Shown: piece by piece, positions 47,173-59,385 of the stretch | Layout of the letters: every line of letters starts with the position of its first letter | How positions within the stretch are numbered: position 1 is the stretch's first letter | DNA from: Armillaria gallica | Taxonomy: Eukaryota > Basidiomycota > Agaricomycetes > Agaricales > Physalacriaceae | Assembly: GCA_037576215.1 (NCBI GenBank) | Contig: JBANDB010000013.1 | Coordinates: 496,001-560,000, forward strand | Reading direction: 5' to 3' | DNA length: 64,000 nt | Notes under the pieces: generated by a model | The model's database searches: none | What the model was told of the DNA's origin: nothing | What the model saw: only the letters and a program-made list of their open reading frames with translations | Translations under genes and position numbers: made by a program

Positions 47173-50100
47173 ATGAGCTACCGCGGACGCCGACGGTACA
47201 GAGGTGAGATTACTGCAAGTTTGCCAAATTTCTAGCCAGACGAATCTTTCTTCCAGACGACTATGACCGACGCGAGATCATCGAGTCTCCTCAGGACAAG
47301 CTCAAATCCGCAATTTTCAAGCTTGGAGAGGTGGTGAGTCGCTCTGCAAAAGCTTTACTGTTCGGCTGTAATCATTGGTGCGCTGTAGGATCCAGTCGAG
47401 GAGCTGCCCCACCTAGAAAAGCAGATTCGTGCTCTCGTTCCTCCTGCCATCTCCAGTATATCGGAGGCCTTTCGGATAGGGTGCGTTTGACGCGTCGTCG
47501 TGCTCTTTTTCCGTCCAGCTCATCGTTATTCAGAGTGACGGAGCAGCCGTACAAAATCCCTTACTACGCTGCCTTACTGCGACTCCTACACGAACAGCCA
47601 GACGGAGAACCCTCGTTGGGTCGCCAAATTCTCGAAGATATATGGAAAGGTTTCCAGACATATGTCGACCAACTGGCGTGGAGAGAAACTCGGTTCTGCG
47701 TGCGTTACCGCCTTTGTATACCACATCCTTACGCTTACCATCTGTTCAGATACACTTCTTCGCTCACCTGACGCTAGCGAACTTGGTCTCCATAGATTCA
47801 CTCGTTGGCCTACTTCAATCCCTCACCGCCGTTCTCGACGAATTCGGTGTTTCCCATGGACGAGCAAAGCGCGCTGCTCTCTGTGCTGCTGAGGGACTGA
47901 TGATTGCTGGCTCTGTTATCAAGACGAACCATGCGTCCAATGCTACTGACATCGTTAATGCAATCTCGGCATTCAACGAAACTACGACAAGCGCAAAATG
48001 GATTGTCCATCCAATGATGTCTTTACCTTCGACGAGTGTCACTACCGACAATGCGGATGAGGTGAGTATTGGAGTCACGTTCTTACTTCCTTTTTTCATT
48101 CGGTATTAGCTCCTGGATATTCTACTAGCATCTCTCGGAGCTCTGGAAAAATCCGGATATGCAGAATCCTTGACCTCGTTTCCCCGTCCGTATGCTGATT
48201 TCCCAGTTCTGGATCTGGAATCCTTCACCCCCTTCTCTCTTCCCTCCGTCCTTGTCCCCCCAGAAGTTATCGAACTAGAAAATGAAATGGGAGACGACGC
48301 ACCGATCAAGAAGGAAGAATGGCCGGAATACTTCATTCGTTTATTTGAAAATGACGTAAGTTTCCTTTGTTTTGCTTCTTCTCATCGTATATCGTTAAAC
48401 TCGAATCTAGGTATCTCCTGATTTCAATACACCTGAAGGATATGCTGTTCGGACGGATCTCGTATCGATACTCGATATATTCGAGGTCAATCGGAAGGAG
48501 TGCGCACGTATCCTTCTCGAGTATCCCAAATGGATGCTTCCAGGAACCTTCAAGCCGAAACCTGGCGCTCCCGTTGTTGATATCGAGCCTGTACCAGGAA
48601 GAGGCTGGCAATTAGAGAGTACAATCATCGAGGTAAATGCCTCTTGTCTGTCATACCACTTGCGACTGACTATCTCTCTCTCTCCAGACGATCCTTGGAG
48701 CTTTCTTCATTCTGCCTGAATCATCACAGAAATCCATCTACTACATGAGCGTCATCACGGAACTCTGTAAACTGTCACCTTCCACCGTGGGCCCCGCGGT
48801 CGGAAAGTCGATCCGTAAGCTGTACGGATATCTGAGCGACGGATTGGATCTGGATATAGCTCGGCGGTTCTCTGAATGGTTTGCTGTGCATATGAGTAAC
48901 TTTGGGTTCCAATGGGTGTGGAAGGAATGGTCTGTCGAGTTCTTGTCTGTTCACTGCATGTGGTTCTGATTGAGAACTTGTAGGCTTCCCGACCTTGCCT
49001 TGGTGATTCAAAATCCCCGGCGTGCGTTTATGCGACGTGCGTTGGAGTACGAGATCCGGTTGGCGTATTACGAACGCATCGCGAAGACCCTGCCGGAACC
49101 TATGCAAGATCCCGAGGTGTATGTTGTACCTAAGCAGGCGCCAGGGCCCAGTTTTGAGTTTGACGATCCTAGTAAGATTTCTGCACTATGATTTGAATTA
49201 TTCTAATGTACTTCCAGTCAATCCTCACCACGACAATGCACAATCAGTGCTGAATTTGTTTAGAGGGAGGGCGAACGCTGAAGACGTCATCTCCCACCTC
49301 GACGCGCTCAGATCTGCAGTTGAGACATCCGAAGACGGGCATGTCAATACCGACTCGATAGTTCGCACCATCGCCATTCAATCACTGTTACATATTGGTT
49401 CCCGCTCTTTCTCCCACCTTTTGAATGCCATAGAGCGTTACCTCCCCCTCCTCCGACACATCGTCAATAGCGGCGCTACCGGAAACGTAGAAGCCAAAAC
49501 GGACGTTATGAATGCCGTAGCCCGTTTCTGGAAATACAACTCGCAGATGGTGGTCATAGTGTTTGACAAATTGATGCAGTACCAGATCGTGGACCCGACG
49601 GACGTGGTGGCGTGGACGTTTCAGCATGGGAGGACGGAGGATGATGTGCTTGGTAGTCCGTCGGCGCTGGGCGTGCTGCAGTGGGACTTATTGAAGGGTG
49701 CGTTGGATAAGGGAAATGGGAGGGTGAGTATCGCGAGGAAGAAGTTGACTGTGCTGAGGAAGGAGGATGATGATACTCGGGCTAGGGCTATTGCTGAGGA
49801 TGGCGCCAGCATGGAGGTCGACGCTGAAGCCAAGAAGAGTAATTTTGTCTTCTGGTTGTGTGTGATCTCAGTTACTGACTTGATTATTTTTCAGATGAGA
49901 TGCCCGAAAATCCTGCGCTCACCAGTGCTATTAAAGCATTTTCGACCTTGACAAAGGAGCAGAAATCTGTCCTATCACGGACGTTGGAGGGTTTCATGTC
50001 TTACTTGGTCCCCTCGAGCCCCGACGTGATCACGGAGAAGGCATGGCACAATCGGGCGAACTGGGGCAAGGAAGAGTGGAATACCTGGGAGACGTGGGGA

Positions 50101-50316
50101 TGGTATCGGCATTTCTGCAGAGTGGTATGTCTCCCTCCGTTCCCCTTGTCTGCGGGTTGTGCTGATCTAGGATTGCCTTTTTTTTAGTACTCGCCGTATT
50201 TGCGCACGTTCTCGACGACGCTGTCGACCGTGTCGTTCGCGAGGTTGGAAGGCTCGACGGACCCTGCGGCTGTGTTGGTACAGAAAGTGTTCAATGTGGC
50301 TGTTGGGCAAGAGTAG
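47173..50316 (+). CDS. CBC1: Nuclear cap-binding complex large subunit (CBP80/NCBP1)
   Basis: It starts MSYRGRRRYR, then an MIF4G-like helical repeat protein: IPYYAALLRLLHEQP; FFAHLTLANLVS; ALCAAEGLMIAGSVI; EYPKWMLPGTFKPKPGAP; SNFGFQWVWKEW; and the hallmark PRRAFMRRALEYEIRLAYYE. The C-terminal part has ALGVLQWDLLKGALDKG and ENPALTSAIKAF, ending VFNVAVGQE. CBP80 holds CBP20, which binds the m7G cap of nuclear RNA polymerase II transcripts, and supports splicing, 3' processing and export. About a dozen short introns were joined in phase; the stop is TAG 50314-50316. Confidence 0.92.
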
Positions 50317-50900
50317 GTTTATGTATGCTGTCTTTGGAATCCGTCTGATGCTTTGAGATAATATATGAATATGATATCGCGTGCTAGTCGTTCAGATATC
50401 GGAAAGTCAGGTGGCTAAGTAATTATACTTCATTGCTCCTACCCTCCTCTCTGTCATGCTCAACTGGTTGCCAAGGGGTCCCTTAGCGGCCCTAGTTGAA
50501 GTGCTTTGATGCGGTTCTTTTTATCCGGTATCGATGATAAACCTAAAAACTTGAGCGCTTGAGCGGTAGAATCTCGGGAAGATCCTTGGCAGATAATTAT
50601 TTAACGTTTTAAAGGTGGCCTTCGTTTTCTCACCATCGTGGAGCCTTCTGTGGAGGTGATTGTTGGTTGCACCGGAGAAAATAAGCCGCTCTTGGGCTTT
50701 TTTCAACTGCCGAGGCCAAGCTAGGCGATAAATGCGAGATGCGGCCTAGTTGATTATATAACCCGGCTACTACGATCAAATCATGCATATATTATCTTTT
50801 GTTGCCGATCCATGGTATCTTCTTTTCCTTTCCTTCCCTCGACATCAAATCACCGTCCGTCACGCCGTCCTCTGGCAAGCCTTTCCTTTCTCTTTCAACC
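50317..50900. other. Intergenic region and 5' leader of the Sel1 gene
   Basis: No gene seen. Two ATGs in other frames occur before 50901 (for example at 50811) and could act as upstream ORFs. Confidence 0.35.
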
Positions 50901-52624
50901 ATGATGGCCACGAGTAGACCGTACCAGCCCTCGTCACCGTATTCCTTGCAGCATTCATCACCGCTCGAGGCACTAGGCAGACGCCAGAATATACCACAGC
51001 CAGTCAGGCTTCCACCAGCTCATTCCTCGAGCAGCTCCAGACTGAATCCCCAGTTCACTTATCCTACTCAGAGTTCTTCAAGCTCGACGCCACCAAGACA
51101 GCAATCGCAGCATCTGGGCCATCATCTCACCCCTTCCTCGCCACTTCTTCACAGTCATTTCTCTCGCGGATCCACAGCGACAAGGTCGTCGAAAGATGAC
51201 AATTCGTACCTAGACTTTTCAGGCGACTCGTCGCAGGCATATCACGACGATTATCACTACTACGACGAGGAGAGCATCTACTCGTCTGTCCCAGCTATCC
51301 GCGACTCATGGGAATCTCATGGCACCTCGCCTCACAAGCACCTGGCAAACGACTATGTTATCGACGACGATGACGAAGTATACGACGCCTATGCTGCGGG
51401 CCCAGACTCCCCTGTCCCGACCGTATTCGTCTCGCCAGTGCCAGACGAACCCATTCGGCCCGTAGGCAAAGCTCCCATCCTTCGCTCTGCAGTAACCAAC
51501 AATTACTCAAGACCCGTCCGCCCTACCCTCCCCTCGGAAGAGTCTCCAGCTGAGCTGGAAGATCGGAAACGAAGGGTTCTTGAACGGAACGGACGGAGCA
51601 ATCATTCATCGCCCACTTCGAGCTATCGATGCCCTTCGCCGTCTCACTTCCCTGCACCGCCAGATAATTTCCAGAATTTACCCTTGTCTCAGCCAGGATC
51701 ACGTTCGCCAAGCCCGACAGAGACAATACATAGCCCAGCAGCGAATCCCTATCCTAGCCCCAACATGCTCTCCGTACATCGTCCAGAGGCAATCTCGCTC
51801 CCCCGTAAGCCGCCATCCGTGCGTGCAGACTCTCCAGCGAGTCTATACTCCACATATTCCTTCTACCAGCTCGACAACGGCAGCTCGAGCCCTTCATCAC
51901 CTCATTTCCCACCAGGAGCTCAATCGCAGCCCAATGTCGTGTCTCAGCCGACTACACAATCTCCCTCGCCAGCCCTGAACGCACCCACAACACAAACCGA
52001 CTACCTTCAACTGGGTATAACACACCACGAGGCAAACAGACTGACCGAATCTGCCTCATGCTTCGAGAAGAGCGCTACGCTCGACGGAGGCTGCGGAGTG
52101 GGGATGCTTATGTGGGGTCTCACACTGCGGCATGGGTGGGGGTGCCCGAAGAACGAGAAGACGGGGTTCAGCTGGCTAAGAAAGGCAGCTGAGCTTGCAC
52201 TGGGTGAACTCGAGCAACAGCGAGGCATGAGCGGGAAAGAAGAAGTCAAGAGTGAGCTGGTCCTCGCTATATACGAAGTCGGGCAGTGTTTTTTCCATGG
52301 CTGGGGAGTCGTCAAGGATCAGAAAATGGCTGTGGTGAGTTATCTGTTGTCTTCATCTATCATCGAGTGTTGATCGGAGCAATAGAGCTATTACACCACT
52401 GCTGCCCGACTGGGGGACCCTGATGCGCAGAGCGATCTGGCGTTCTGCTTAGCGAACGGGAAAGGATGTAAGAAGGACAGGAAAGAGGCGGCGAGGTGGT
52501 ATAGGAAAGCTGTGGGTTATCTTTCACTGTCTTGTACTTTTCCCATCAGCTCATGTCCCGTCAGGTTGCCCAAGGTCAGAGTGATATCGGCTTGGCATGG
52601 ATTTACAAGGAAAAGTTTCAGTAG
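50901..52624 (+). CDS. Sel1-repeat protein with long disordered N-terminus
   Basis: Exons 50901-52334, 52386-52511 and 52565-52624 give 539 residues. Residues 1 to about 400 are Ser/Pro-rich and likely disordered. From DYLQLGITHHEANRLTESA on there are Sel1-like repeats: CGVGMLMWGLTLRHGWG, EVGQCFFHGWGVVKDQKMAV, SDLAFCLANGKGCKKDRKEA, ARWYRKAVAQGQSDIGLAW. Fungal proteins of this build include chitin-synthase activators of the SKT5/Chs4 type and Dsf2-like proteins. I cannot decide between these, so the cell-wall link is only inference. Confidence 0.8.
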
Positions 52625-52789
52625 CGCTGCTAGCTATATCATTATTATACGTATGTACCCTTGAACATTCCCTTTTCTTTTTGTTTTCTTGCTGCAATGT
52701 AACATTTATGTGCATGGATACTACTTATAGACACCTTCCCCTTCAGTGTGCAGACATCCACAGCTGTACTCCAATTGCCGTTGGATAGC

Positions 52790-53150
52790 TCTCATTCTCA
52801 AGGAAGTCACGACTTTACCTTCCCTCACATCCACTATCTCTGAATCCCTTGATGGCTACGTTTCTACGCTCAAATCTAAGAACGAATCGTTGTGTTCTTC
52901 CCGTCCTTACCTTGGTCAGAATGCTAGCATGACAGACTGGAATCTTGGGATTTGGCACGGAAGACACTTCTTCTCTGTGTGGGACTGTTTCCCTCAACTA
53001 GGAATTTCGGATACACGCTGTCCAGTTTGGCTGAGTTTCCATGCAGCCGGTGTCGCTCATGGATACATCCGATCGCACTGATGGGGAAGAAATCTGTCTA
53101 CAATTGACTTCGATAGCACAAGAATGAGGGCTGGGCATTGGTGGCCGGAA
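52790..53150 (+). pseudogene. Kinase-family relic P1 (internal deletions)
   Basis: Fragments align with the intact copy at 61462. They are LILKEVTTLPSLTSTISESL (N-terminal domain), a frameshifted piece matching the middle (WNLGIWHGRHFF against the RLESWDLDRKTL region), and HAAGVAHGYIRSH with STIDFD (catalytic loop region). Most of the gene between these is deleted. Asp of the HGD loop is Tyr here. Confidence 0.65.
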
Positions 53151-53406
53151 GATCTGTTGTATGGTTCACATATCCGAGATGGTAACGAGCTCCGCAGCAA
53201 TGCCACCTAGTGATGAAGCATCCTTCTGAAATTAGTGCCTACTAAGATAGTCCTCTGGCTGAATTTCTACCTGCAATATTCATTATACGAGCAAACGAAT
53301 GTTGAATAAATGAAGAATCTATCTTATTCTCGATTTTCGTGTTGTTATGGGTAGATCGGGCCGAATGCCGATCAAGGTTCCCACTTGTGCTCACTTCTAC
53401 AGCATG

Positions 53407-55712
53407 ATCCAGACTTGGACGTTCCCGCCCCAAATTGGTCGCCGTTACAACCCACGACAAACACTTGGACGGTTCGCTCATTCTAAAACGAGTCAAAGTC
53501 CTTCCTTGTCTTATCTCCACTCTCACTGAAGCTCTTGATGATCATGTGTCGTCATTCAAATCCCGAGACAAACCATTCGATTCTCCTTTCATGACCATTA
53601 GGCGGGACATTTATAGTAAACATGTTGTTGCCACGGCGTCCGACGTCTCTAACCGCTACTGTGAAAGAGGACACTCTTTTGTTCAAGCGGCATCTGTGCT
53701 TTCGTTTCATCCTGACCAACCTGAGTTAATGGCTGTCTTCTCGATGTCAGAAAGTTTGGATGAAGGACCTCCTGATTTTCACTCGGAGCAATACTCTCTT
53801 GAACACGCGTACAAGGGAGGGCCGACTCAGCCTGTCATGGTCAACGCTTTAGACGATGACCGGAAGGCCCTTCTTTTATCAATGCGGAAGAACCTTCCCC
53901 ACATGGCTGTTTATGAAGCCTTTGCACTGTCGGGGAAGACAGTATTGAAGGACATGTCAGGATTGTCAAGTTTTGCCACCTTTCTGTGGAACAGAGGAAG
54001 AGGATCACTTTACCAAGAGTCTCCTTCCCACCGAGTTGCACCTCCCGATGTCTCTAAATATTTATGGGCGACGAAGCCCGCTGCGAGTTCTGTGCAGGTG
54101 ATCGATCCTACCCGCTTTCGTCGTAGCGAGCGCCTTAAAAGCTTAGCTCCGACGGCTTCATCTAGTGTCAAGAGTTCCGACCGTAGCACACGTCCTGCTC
54201 GTAAAGTGGCAGTTCCAACACACACTGTCATCACGCCGAAGAACCCTACCAACCATAAATGCCAGGCGAGCACTGCAAATTTTGTACAACGTGTAAGCCA
54301 GCAACTACATCCTGCTCCGTTGTACTTTACCCTGATTCATAATTGCCTTAGGCTTGGGCGCTGGGCGTTGATTCCGACTCGACAATAATTGTATTTGACT
54401 GTGGAAATTATCTTGCATCAGACACCGCAAAACGCAGACGCTGTACATTTCCCACTTAGTGGAGGCTAGCAGCCGTACCGACCCAGCATATGGCAAGTCA
54501 TGACAGCAATAAATCTAGCGATTATACGTGATGCCATGGACCGTACTCCGCTTTTAGATCCATAGCTTCGTAAGAATAAGCCCTCATCACAGTTAACTTT
54601 GCACAAACGTCGACGCAGCAGAGATGATACAGTACATGTCCGGAGGTCCCATCACAGGCTTGGAGAGCCGAATAAGGTCGCACCAGAGGTGAGTCTCATT
54701 GAATGTGCTAAAGCCGGTTAAACTGATGAGAGATGTCCTAGGACATCCTTTCTGAACTGAGCAGTCGCAACGTAGCGCTTCTGTATTTCAGAAATGGGAA
54801 ATCTAGTTGCCCGTATCCTTCTTTTTTCCGACGAGCCAGGACCTCGAGTCGAAAACGCTCCTATCGTCATAATGAATGCTCGATTTTGGTACTCGGGAGG
54901 AAGTTGGGTCGAGAAGCAGTGGGGGAAGTCTACTACGAAGCATCTCTCGAAGTAGATTTTGGTGACAGGAACTGTTGTAAAACGGGGGATCAGTTCGTTC
55001 CCAGTATATACACGCGCGGTGTCGAGCCAATAGTATTGCGCTTGGCTGAGCTCTGCAAACGCATGAGGATGTACACTACAGTACCTACTTTTATACTAAA
55101 AGGATATCTTCTTCCTTAATAAGCAAGATCGGCATGATGCCGGATTGCCATATTCCAACAGGAACATAGCACATTATTCCGACAAGGTGATAGTCAAGCT
55201 TGCCCTTTCCGAGAGACAAAGGGAAAGACTTCAACACGAGTATAGCATATACCGCCATCTGTCTGAAGGGCCCATGCCGGTAACTAACATCCCTCGTGCT
55301 TTCGGGTTCTTTGAGGGTGTCGAATCGGAAGCAGGCGCTCTCATCCTGAGTCGCGCTGGCGTAGCACTGGCATATCGCTCGAGTCCGCCAGGTACAGGTG
55401 TCACAGTCTCCGCTGAAGAACGGTATGTTACCTCAGTGTGGCAAGATTCTGATATACTCATCAGCATATGTTAGAGCTACTTACATCGAAATACTCACTT
55501 CCATACATAAAACGGGTGTCGCTCACGGCGATATCAGGTCTTGGAATCTCCTCGAAGATGATAAGGGAGGATACTTCATTACTGACTTCGACAGAGCAAA
55601 ATTACGTGACTCACGATATTAGATGGCAGCAGAACAGGATCGGCTAGGTCTTCTACTAAATGGTGAAAATATCGACGACTATTCCGTCACTAGCTATCCT
55701 GCGTCATTCTAG
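53407..55712 (+). pseudogene. Kinase-family copy P2 (decayed)
   Basis: The N-terminal domain is open from about 53407 to 54290 (LILKRVKVLPCLISTLTEA; FALSGKTVLKDMSGLSS; FRRSERLKSL). Relative to the intact copy, the second part has a one-base loss near 54490 and a stop at about 54562, and the start region has no in-frame ATG. The kinase half follows: LVLGRKLGREAVGEVYYE, then VIVKLALSERQRERLQHEYS, TGVAHGDIRSWNLL and FITDFDRAKL. A TAG at 55621 splits it from its last segment (DRLGLLLNGENIDDYSVTSY), which reaches about 55712. Catalytic motifs survive but the gene cannot give a full protein. Confidence 0.7.
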
Positions 55713-56705
55713 TGCAATGTCTGGCCAATCCTACCTCTATCATTGTCGCTTCTTTTCGAGTTCACTTCGAACGACTTTCTGTACTTCTTTCAAAAAAGAA
55801 AACACCTTCGCTTTTGGAACGACAATGGCTGGATCGGGCTTTGTATTCCCTCAAGTATGAAGCTCATTCAAAGAAAGCCATGATTGAAAGGCTGGAATCT
55901 TGGGATTTGGATCGGAAGACACTTCTTTTGGCTATTTGGGACATGTGTACGCGTTTTCCGGGAAATTTGTCTTGGAGGATATGTCAGGTTCAGCTACTCT
56001 TGATATCTTCCCTTGGAAACGCCGTGGCACGTCGGGACATCAACAGTTTACAAGTGCAGCTCACGTATCGTTGCCGGACGTGACAACGTACCTCTGGGAA
56101 TATATGAAGCTCACGTATTGGTGAATATACCTTCTGGAAGTGAGGCGCGGTATCCAGAAACGGTTATAGTCAAACTCGCACTCTCTGAAGACCAGAAAGA
56201 GAGGACACGGCATGAGTATGCGATATGCCGACGTCTACTATATGGACCTGTGCCCGTCGCAGCAGGAGATATCCCCACAGCTTTTGGAATCTTCGAGGGC
56301 ATTGAATCCGATGCGGGAGCTCTAATTTTAAGCTACAATGGTCAATCATTGGCACATCGTTCAGCACTCCAGCACTCCTTGTCTCTGGAATCACCGTCTC
56401 TCCAGAAGAAAGGTGCGTTCGGCTGACATTGCACGGTCAAGACTAAAGTATGCATCACAGGGCTACGTTTTACGAATATTCCCATGCAGCTGGCGTCGCT
56501 CGTGGGAACATTCGAACTAGAACATGGTCGCTGATGGAGAAGGAAACCTCTCTATCATTGACTTCAATAGGCAACATTCAGGGGCCATAGAGCACAAATG
56601 AGGGCTGGGCATCAGCGGCTGGAAGATCTGTTGGATGATGAGCCCATCGACGGCTTTTCTGTGACGAGCTATGAGGCATTGACAACAAACGACGAGACAT
56701 CTTGT
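55713..56705 (+). pseudogene. Kinase-family copy P3 (deletion fusion)
   Basis: It starts within the N-terminal domain (YSLKYEAHSKKAMIERLESW, then frameshift to FVLEDMSGSATLDIFPW). At about 56100 TTYLWEY runs directly into EAHVLVNIPSGSEARYPE, joining the N-terminal domain to the kinase lobe and removing the whole linker and the glycine loop. Then VIVKLALSEDQKERTRHEY, a stop, AAGVARGNIRT, and LSIIDFNR: the HGD and DFD motifs are mutated to RGN and DFN. Its 3' end abuts the 3' end of the pseudokinase gene. Confidence 0.7.
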
Positions 56706-56714
56706 TAATACCCT

Positions 56715-59385
56715 TTAGTATCTATTCCATACTGTCTGATATAACATCCTTCTGTCCTTCTCAAGAGCGGCATCCCACTCTTGTTTCAAGGTCGAGAGAC
56801 TAATTATGCACCCATAACGCGTGCAGGGGAGGGCCTTGTGCCTTGGTATCCACTTCCACGAAGATGCAGCCTGGTCACTGCCCGTTCTGCGCTGTGGTTG
56901 GCGGTAACTAGCTTTCTTTGATGACTTGCTTCGAGCCTTTTTCTTCGATGGACGCCTCGGTGAGATTTCTCGTTGAATATTGCCGCTATTAGCCTTCTGC
57001 ATCGTCAATAAGTGTCGATGATTTTGACCGTTTTTCCAGCTAATAATGTGTATGTTCCACTGGCGCTTCTTTTCTGGGCCGGCCTGCTTCTCTTGCTCGT
57101 CCTTTGTCACAAGAATACTTTCTGGTCCTAAGCTTCCGTGAGTGATCCTTTCGGAGTGCATTTTTTGAACCGCCGCTTCCACCTGAGAACTGGTATCCTT
57201 CAATGACTGCACCTGACACGATGATGGCGACACTCACTAGATATCTTTGGGAGTACGATTTCCGAACTTTACGGAGAACGGATCGCCACTATCCAGAAGA
57301 GCGAGAAACGTATAGCCCTCGCACTCAAAGAGTCCAAAATGTTTGGGTATTCCAAGGCTTTCGGCAATGGTTCCAATCTTCGACAATTCGGAATACATCT
57401 TGTATTCATTGCGAAGGCCCTTCATTTCGAGCGCACCCTGATTAAATTTGATGACGATTCCCCGCACGGCAGTTTCACCATTGTCGGCGTAACAATAATA
57501 GGATTGAGCGCTTTTCGGATAATGACCCATAACATGCACCTCCATTTCTGCGTCGTTCGAAGGACTTGCAGTTGATCTTGTCACTGTCATGCTGCCCGGT
57601 GTTCCCAAATGATCTATGTATGTATTCCATGAAATCTTCAAGGAACCTGCTTTTCCCAGTTGCCGGAAGAGCTGTAGTTCCTGATGAAATATTGTCACTA
57701 ACGATTCAGAGGCATATGATCGTTTGTGCTTACCTCTGAAGTCAGCTCGAGAAGCGAGCTGAAGTTCTTTGAATCCGAGTCCTCCAAGTTGGCGCTACCC
57801 TGCAACATCTTTTTCGCTTCATTTGCAGTCGTCGTGGACCCGGAAAGTCTAGGCATCTTCGAGATGTTTGTTTCTTCGTCATGGTAGGGTTCTGCGCCGT
57901 CATATTTGAATGTATAAAGCTTGGGAAGTTGTGAGAGTGCCTTCAGCTGTTGCAACCGTTTCGCCCGCTGAATAACATCATGGAGTGCTGCAATTTGTAG
58001 GCCAGCATGGATTTTGAAGTATCCTGCTGGGAGACTATGGGGATCGTCTAGATCTATGAGCGGTGACAGATAGAGACGTTGCAGTTTTCGATCCCGTATG
58101 CCAATGAATTCTCGACTCCCAGCATTCAAAACCATGAAAGTTGCGTCAACGTTTACTGCTTCGGCCCACACCTGTTTCGCATATCAGACGTGATAACACA
58201 GGGAATAGGCAGAATCACAGGTACCTGCTGGACAATTTTCAGCGCCTTTTTGAGGTCACCCTCGTTAAATGGCAGCCTGTCATTGGCACCTCCGTTGTCT
58301 TCGATATCATCTCCTTCGACTTCATCAGACCCGTCGCCTGATATTCGTCTCTTCTTAGTTCCCTTTTGTGTTTTTCTTTCAGCACATTTGAATTTCCATC
58401 TGCTCGTGTCCAGAACCGAAGCCACAGAAGAGTCGATTTTAGATCTATCAAATCTGACTCCGCCGCTGTTGGAAACACCAGACTCGATATCCGAGGCGTC
58501 TGCAAAGATATCTCCATCCTCGCCTGTTTTGTGCCCCGTGACGGTGAACTGAAACCTGTTGTCCGGCTTCTTGCAAAACTGTGTGTCACAACTCTCGGAT
58601 GTAGGGCAGCGAACCCAAGGGAACTTTGAGCCAGCCAAATGGCTAATAGCTCGCATGACGCCTTCACCCCCTGCGTTCATACTCTTGAACTCCCAGAACA
58701 GGAAGTCCCCCAAATTCTTCTCGATGACGAGCTGAATATCTCGGTGAAGGTCGTTGGAAAGACCGGCCTTTGCCATGGCAGCTTTATCAAACGAGAGATA
58801 TCGATCTGCAAGAGCACAAGGCGTCATGGATGTAGGGTTCTTCTTGAACTCGAAGATGTTTGACCATCGATCAAGACCAACGAACAGAGTCGAGGCGACG
58901 AGGGATGAAAGCTTCTGTAGATTAGGATATTCCGTCTCCAGGTCAGACTCGGGGCCTATCGTGAAGCCAGAAGGGGCCTGCATTTCTTGGGGAACATTAT
59001 CTGGATGCAATGTATCAGTGGCGGGAACGAGAGGTAGACACCTGGTGCTTCCAGTCGGAGGGAAGCGCTTGAAATCAACAACACCAGCTAGCTGGTCGAG
59101 CATGTCGGGGAAATGTACGATATCTTTGAGAATTAGCCGGGAATGCAGATGCATGTCGTAGTAAGCAGGATCGCGAGTCCCCAAACTACCCGTGAAACCT
59201 GCTTTTTTGGTAAATTGTGGCCGATAGTTGAAGAGGAACTCCAGAGCTTGTAAGTCAATGTCAGCATTTGATACGAATAAACCAGAAGCGTACGTACCGT
59301 CTTCGCCAGAAGATGCTTTTCTGGAAGACGTGGACGCAGCGGAAGGGCCGGCCTGACGCTGATTGCGACGCTTTGACTTTGACAT
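56715..59385 (-). CDS. Pseudokinase-like paralog of the 61462 kinase
   Basis: ATG 59385, basic Ser-rich N-terminus, then a large domain: YYDMHLHSRLILKDIVHFP; LFVGLDRWSNIFEFKKNP; MRAISHLAGSKFPWVRCP. A middle segment has WAEAVNVDATFMVLNAGSRE, followed by a kinase-like lobe. VIKF and LRNEYKMYSEL keep the ATP-site Lys and the helix-C Glu. The catalytic loop reads THGSLGPESILV (about 57108-57150) where the intact relative has AHGDIRTWNMV, and the DFG position reads IISWKNG. It is therefore probably catalytically dead. The C-terminus has a Lys/Arg cluster (SKKKARSKSSKKASYR), a possible nuclear signal. Several introns of 45-60 nt; a 51-nt one near 59250-59300 is stop-free and in frame. The stop is TAA 56715-56717. 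I do not know a named function. Confidence 0.65.
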
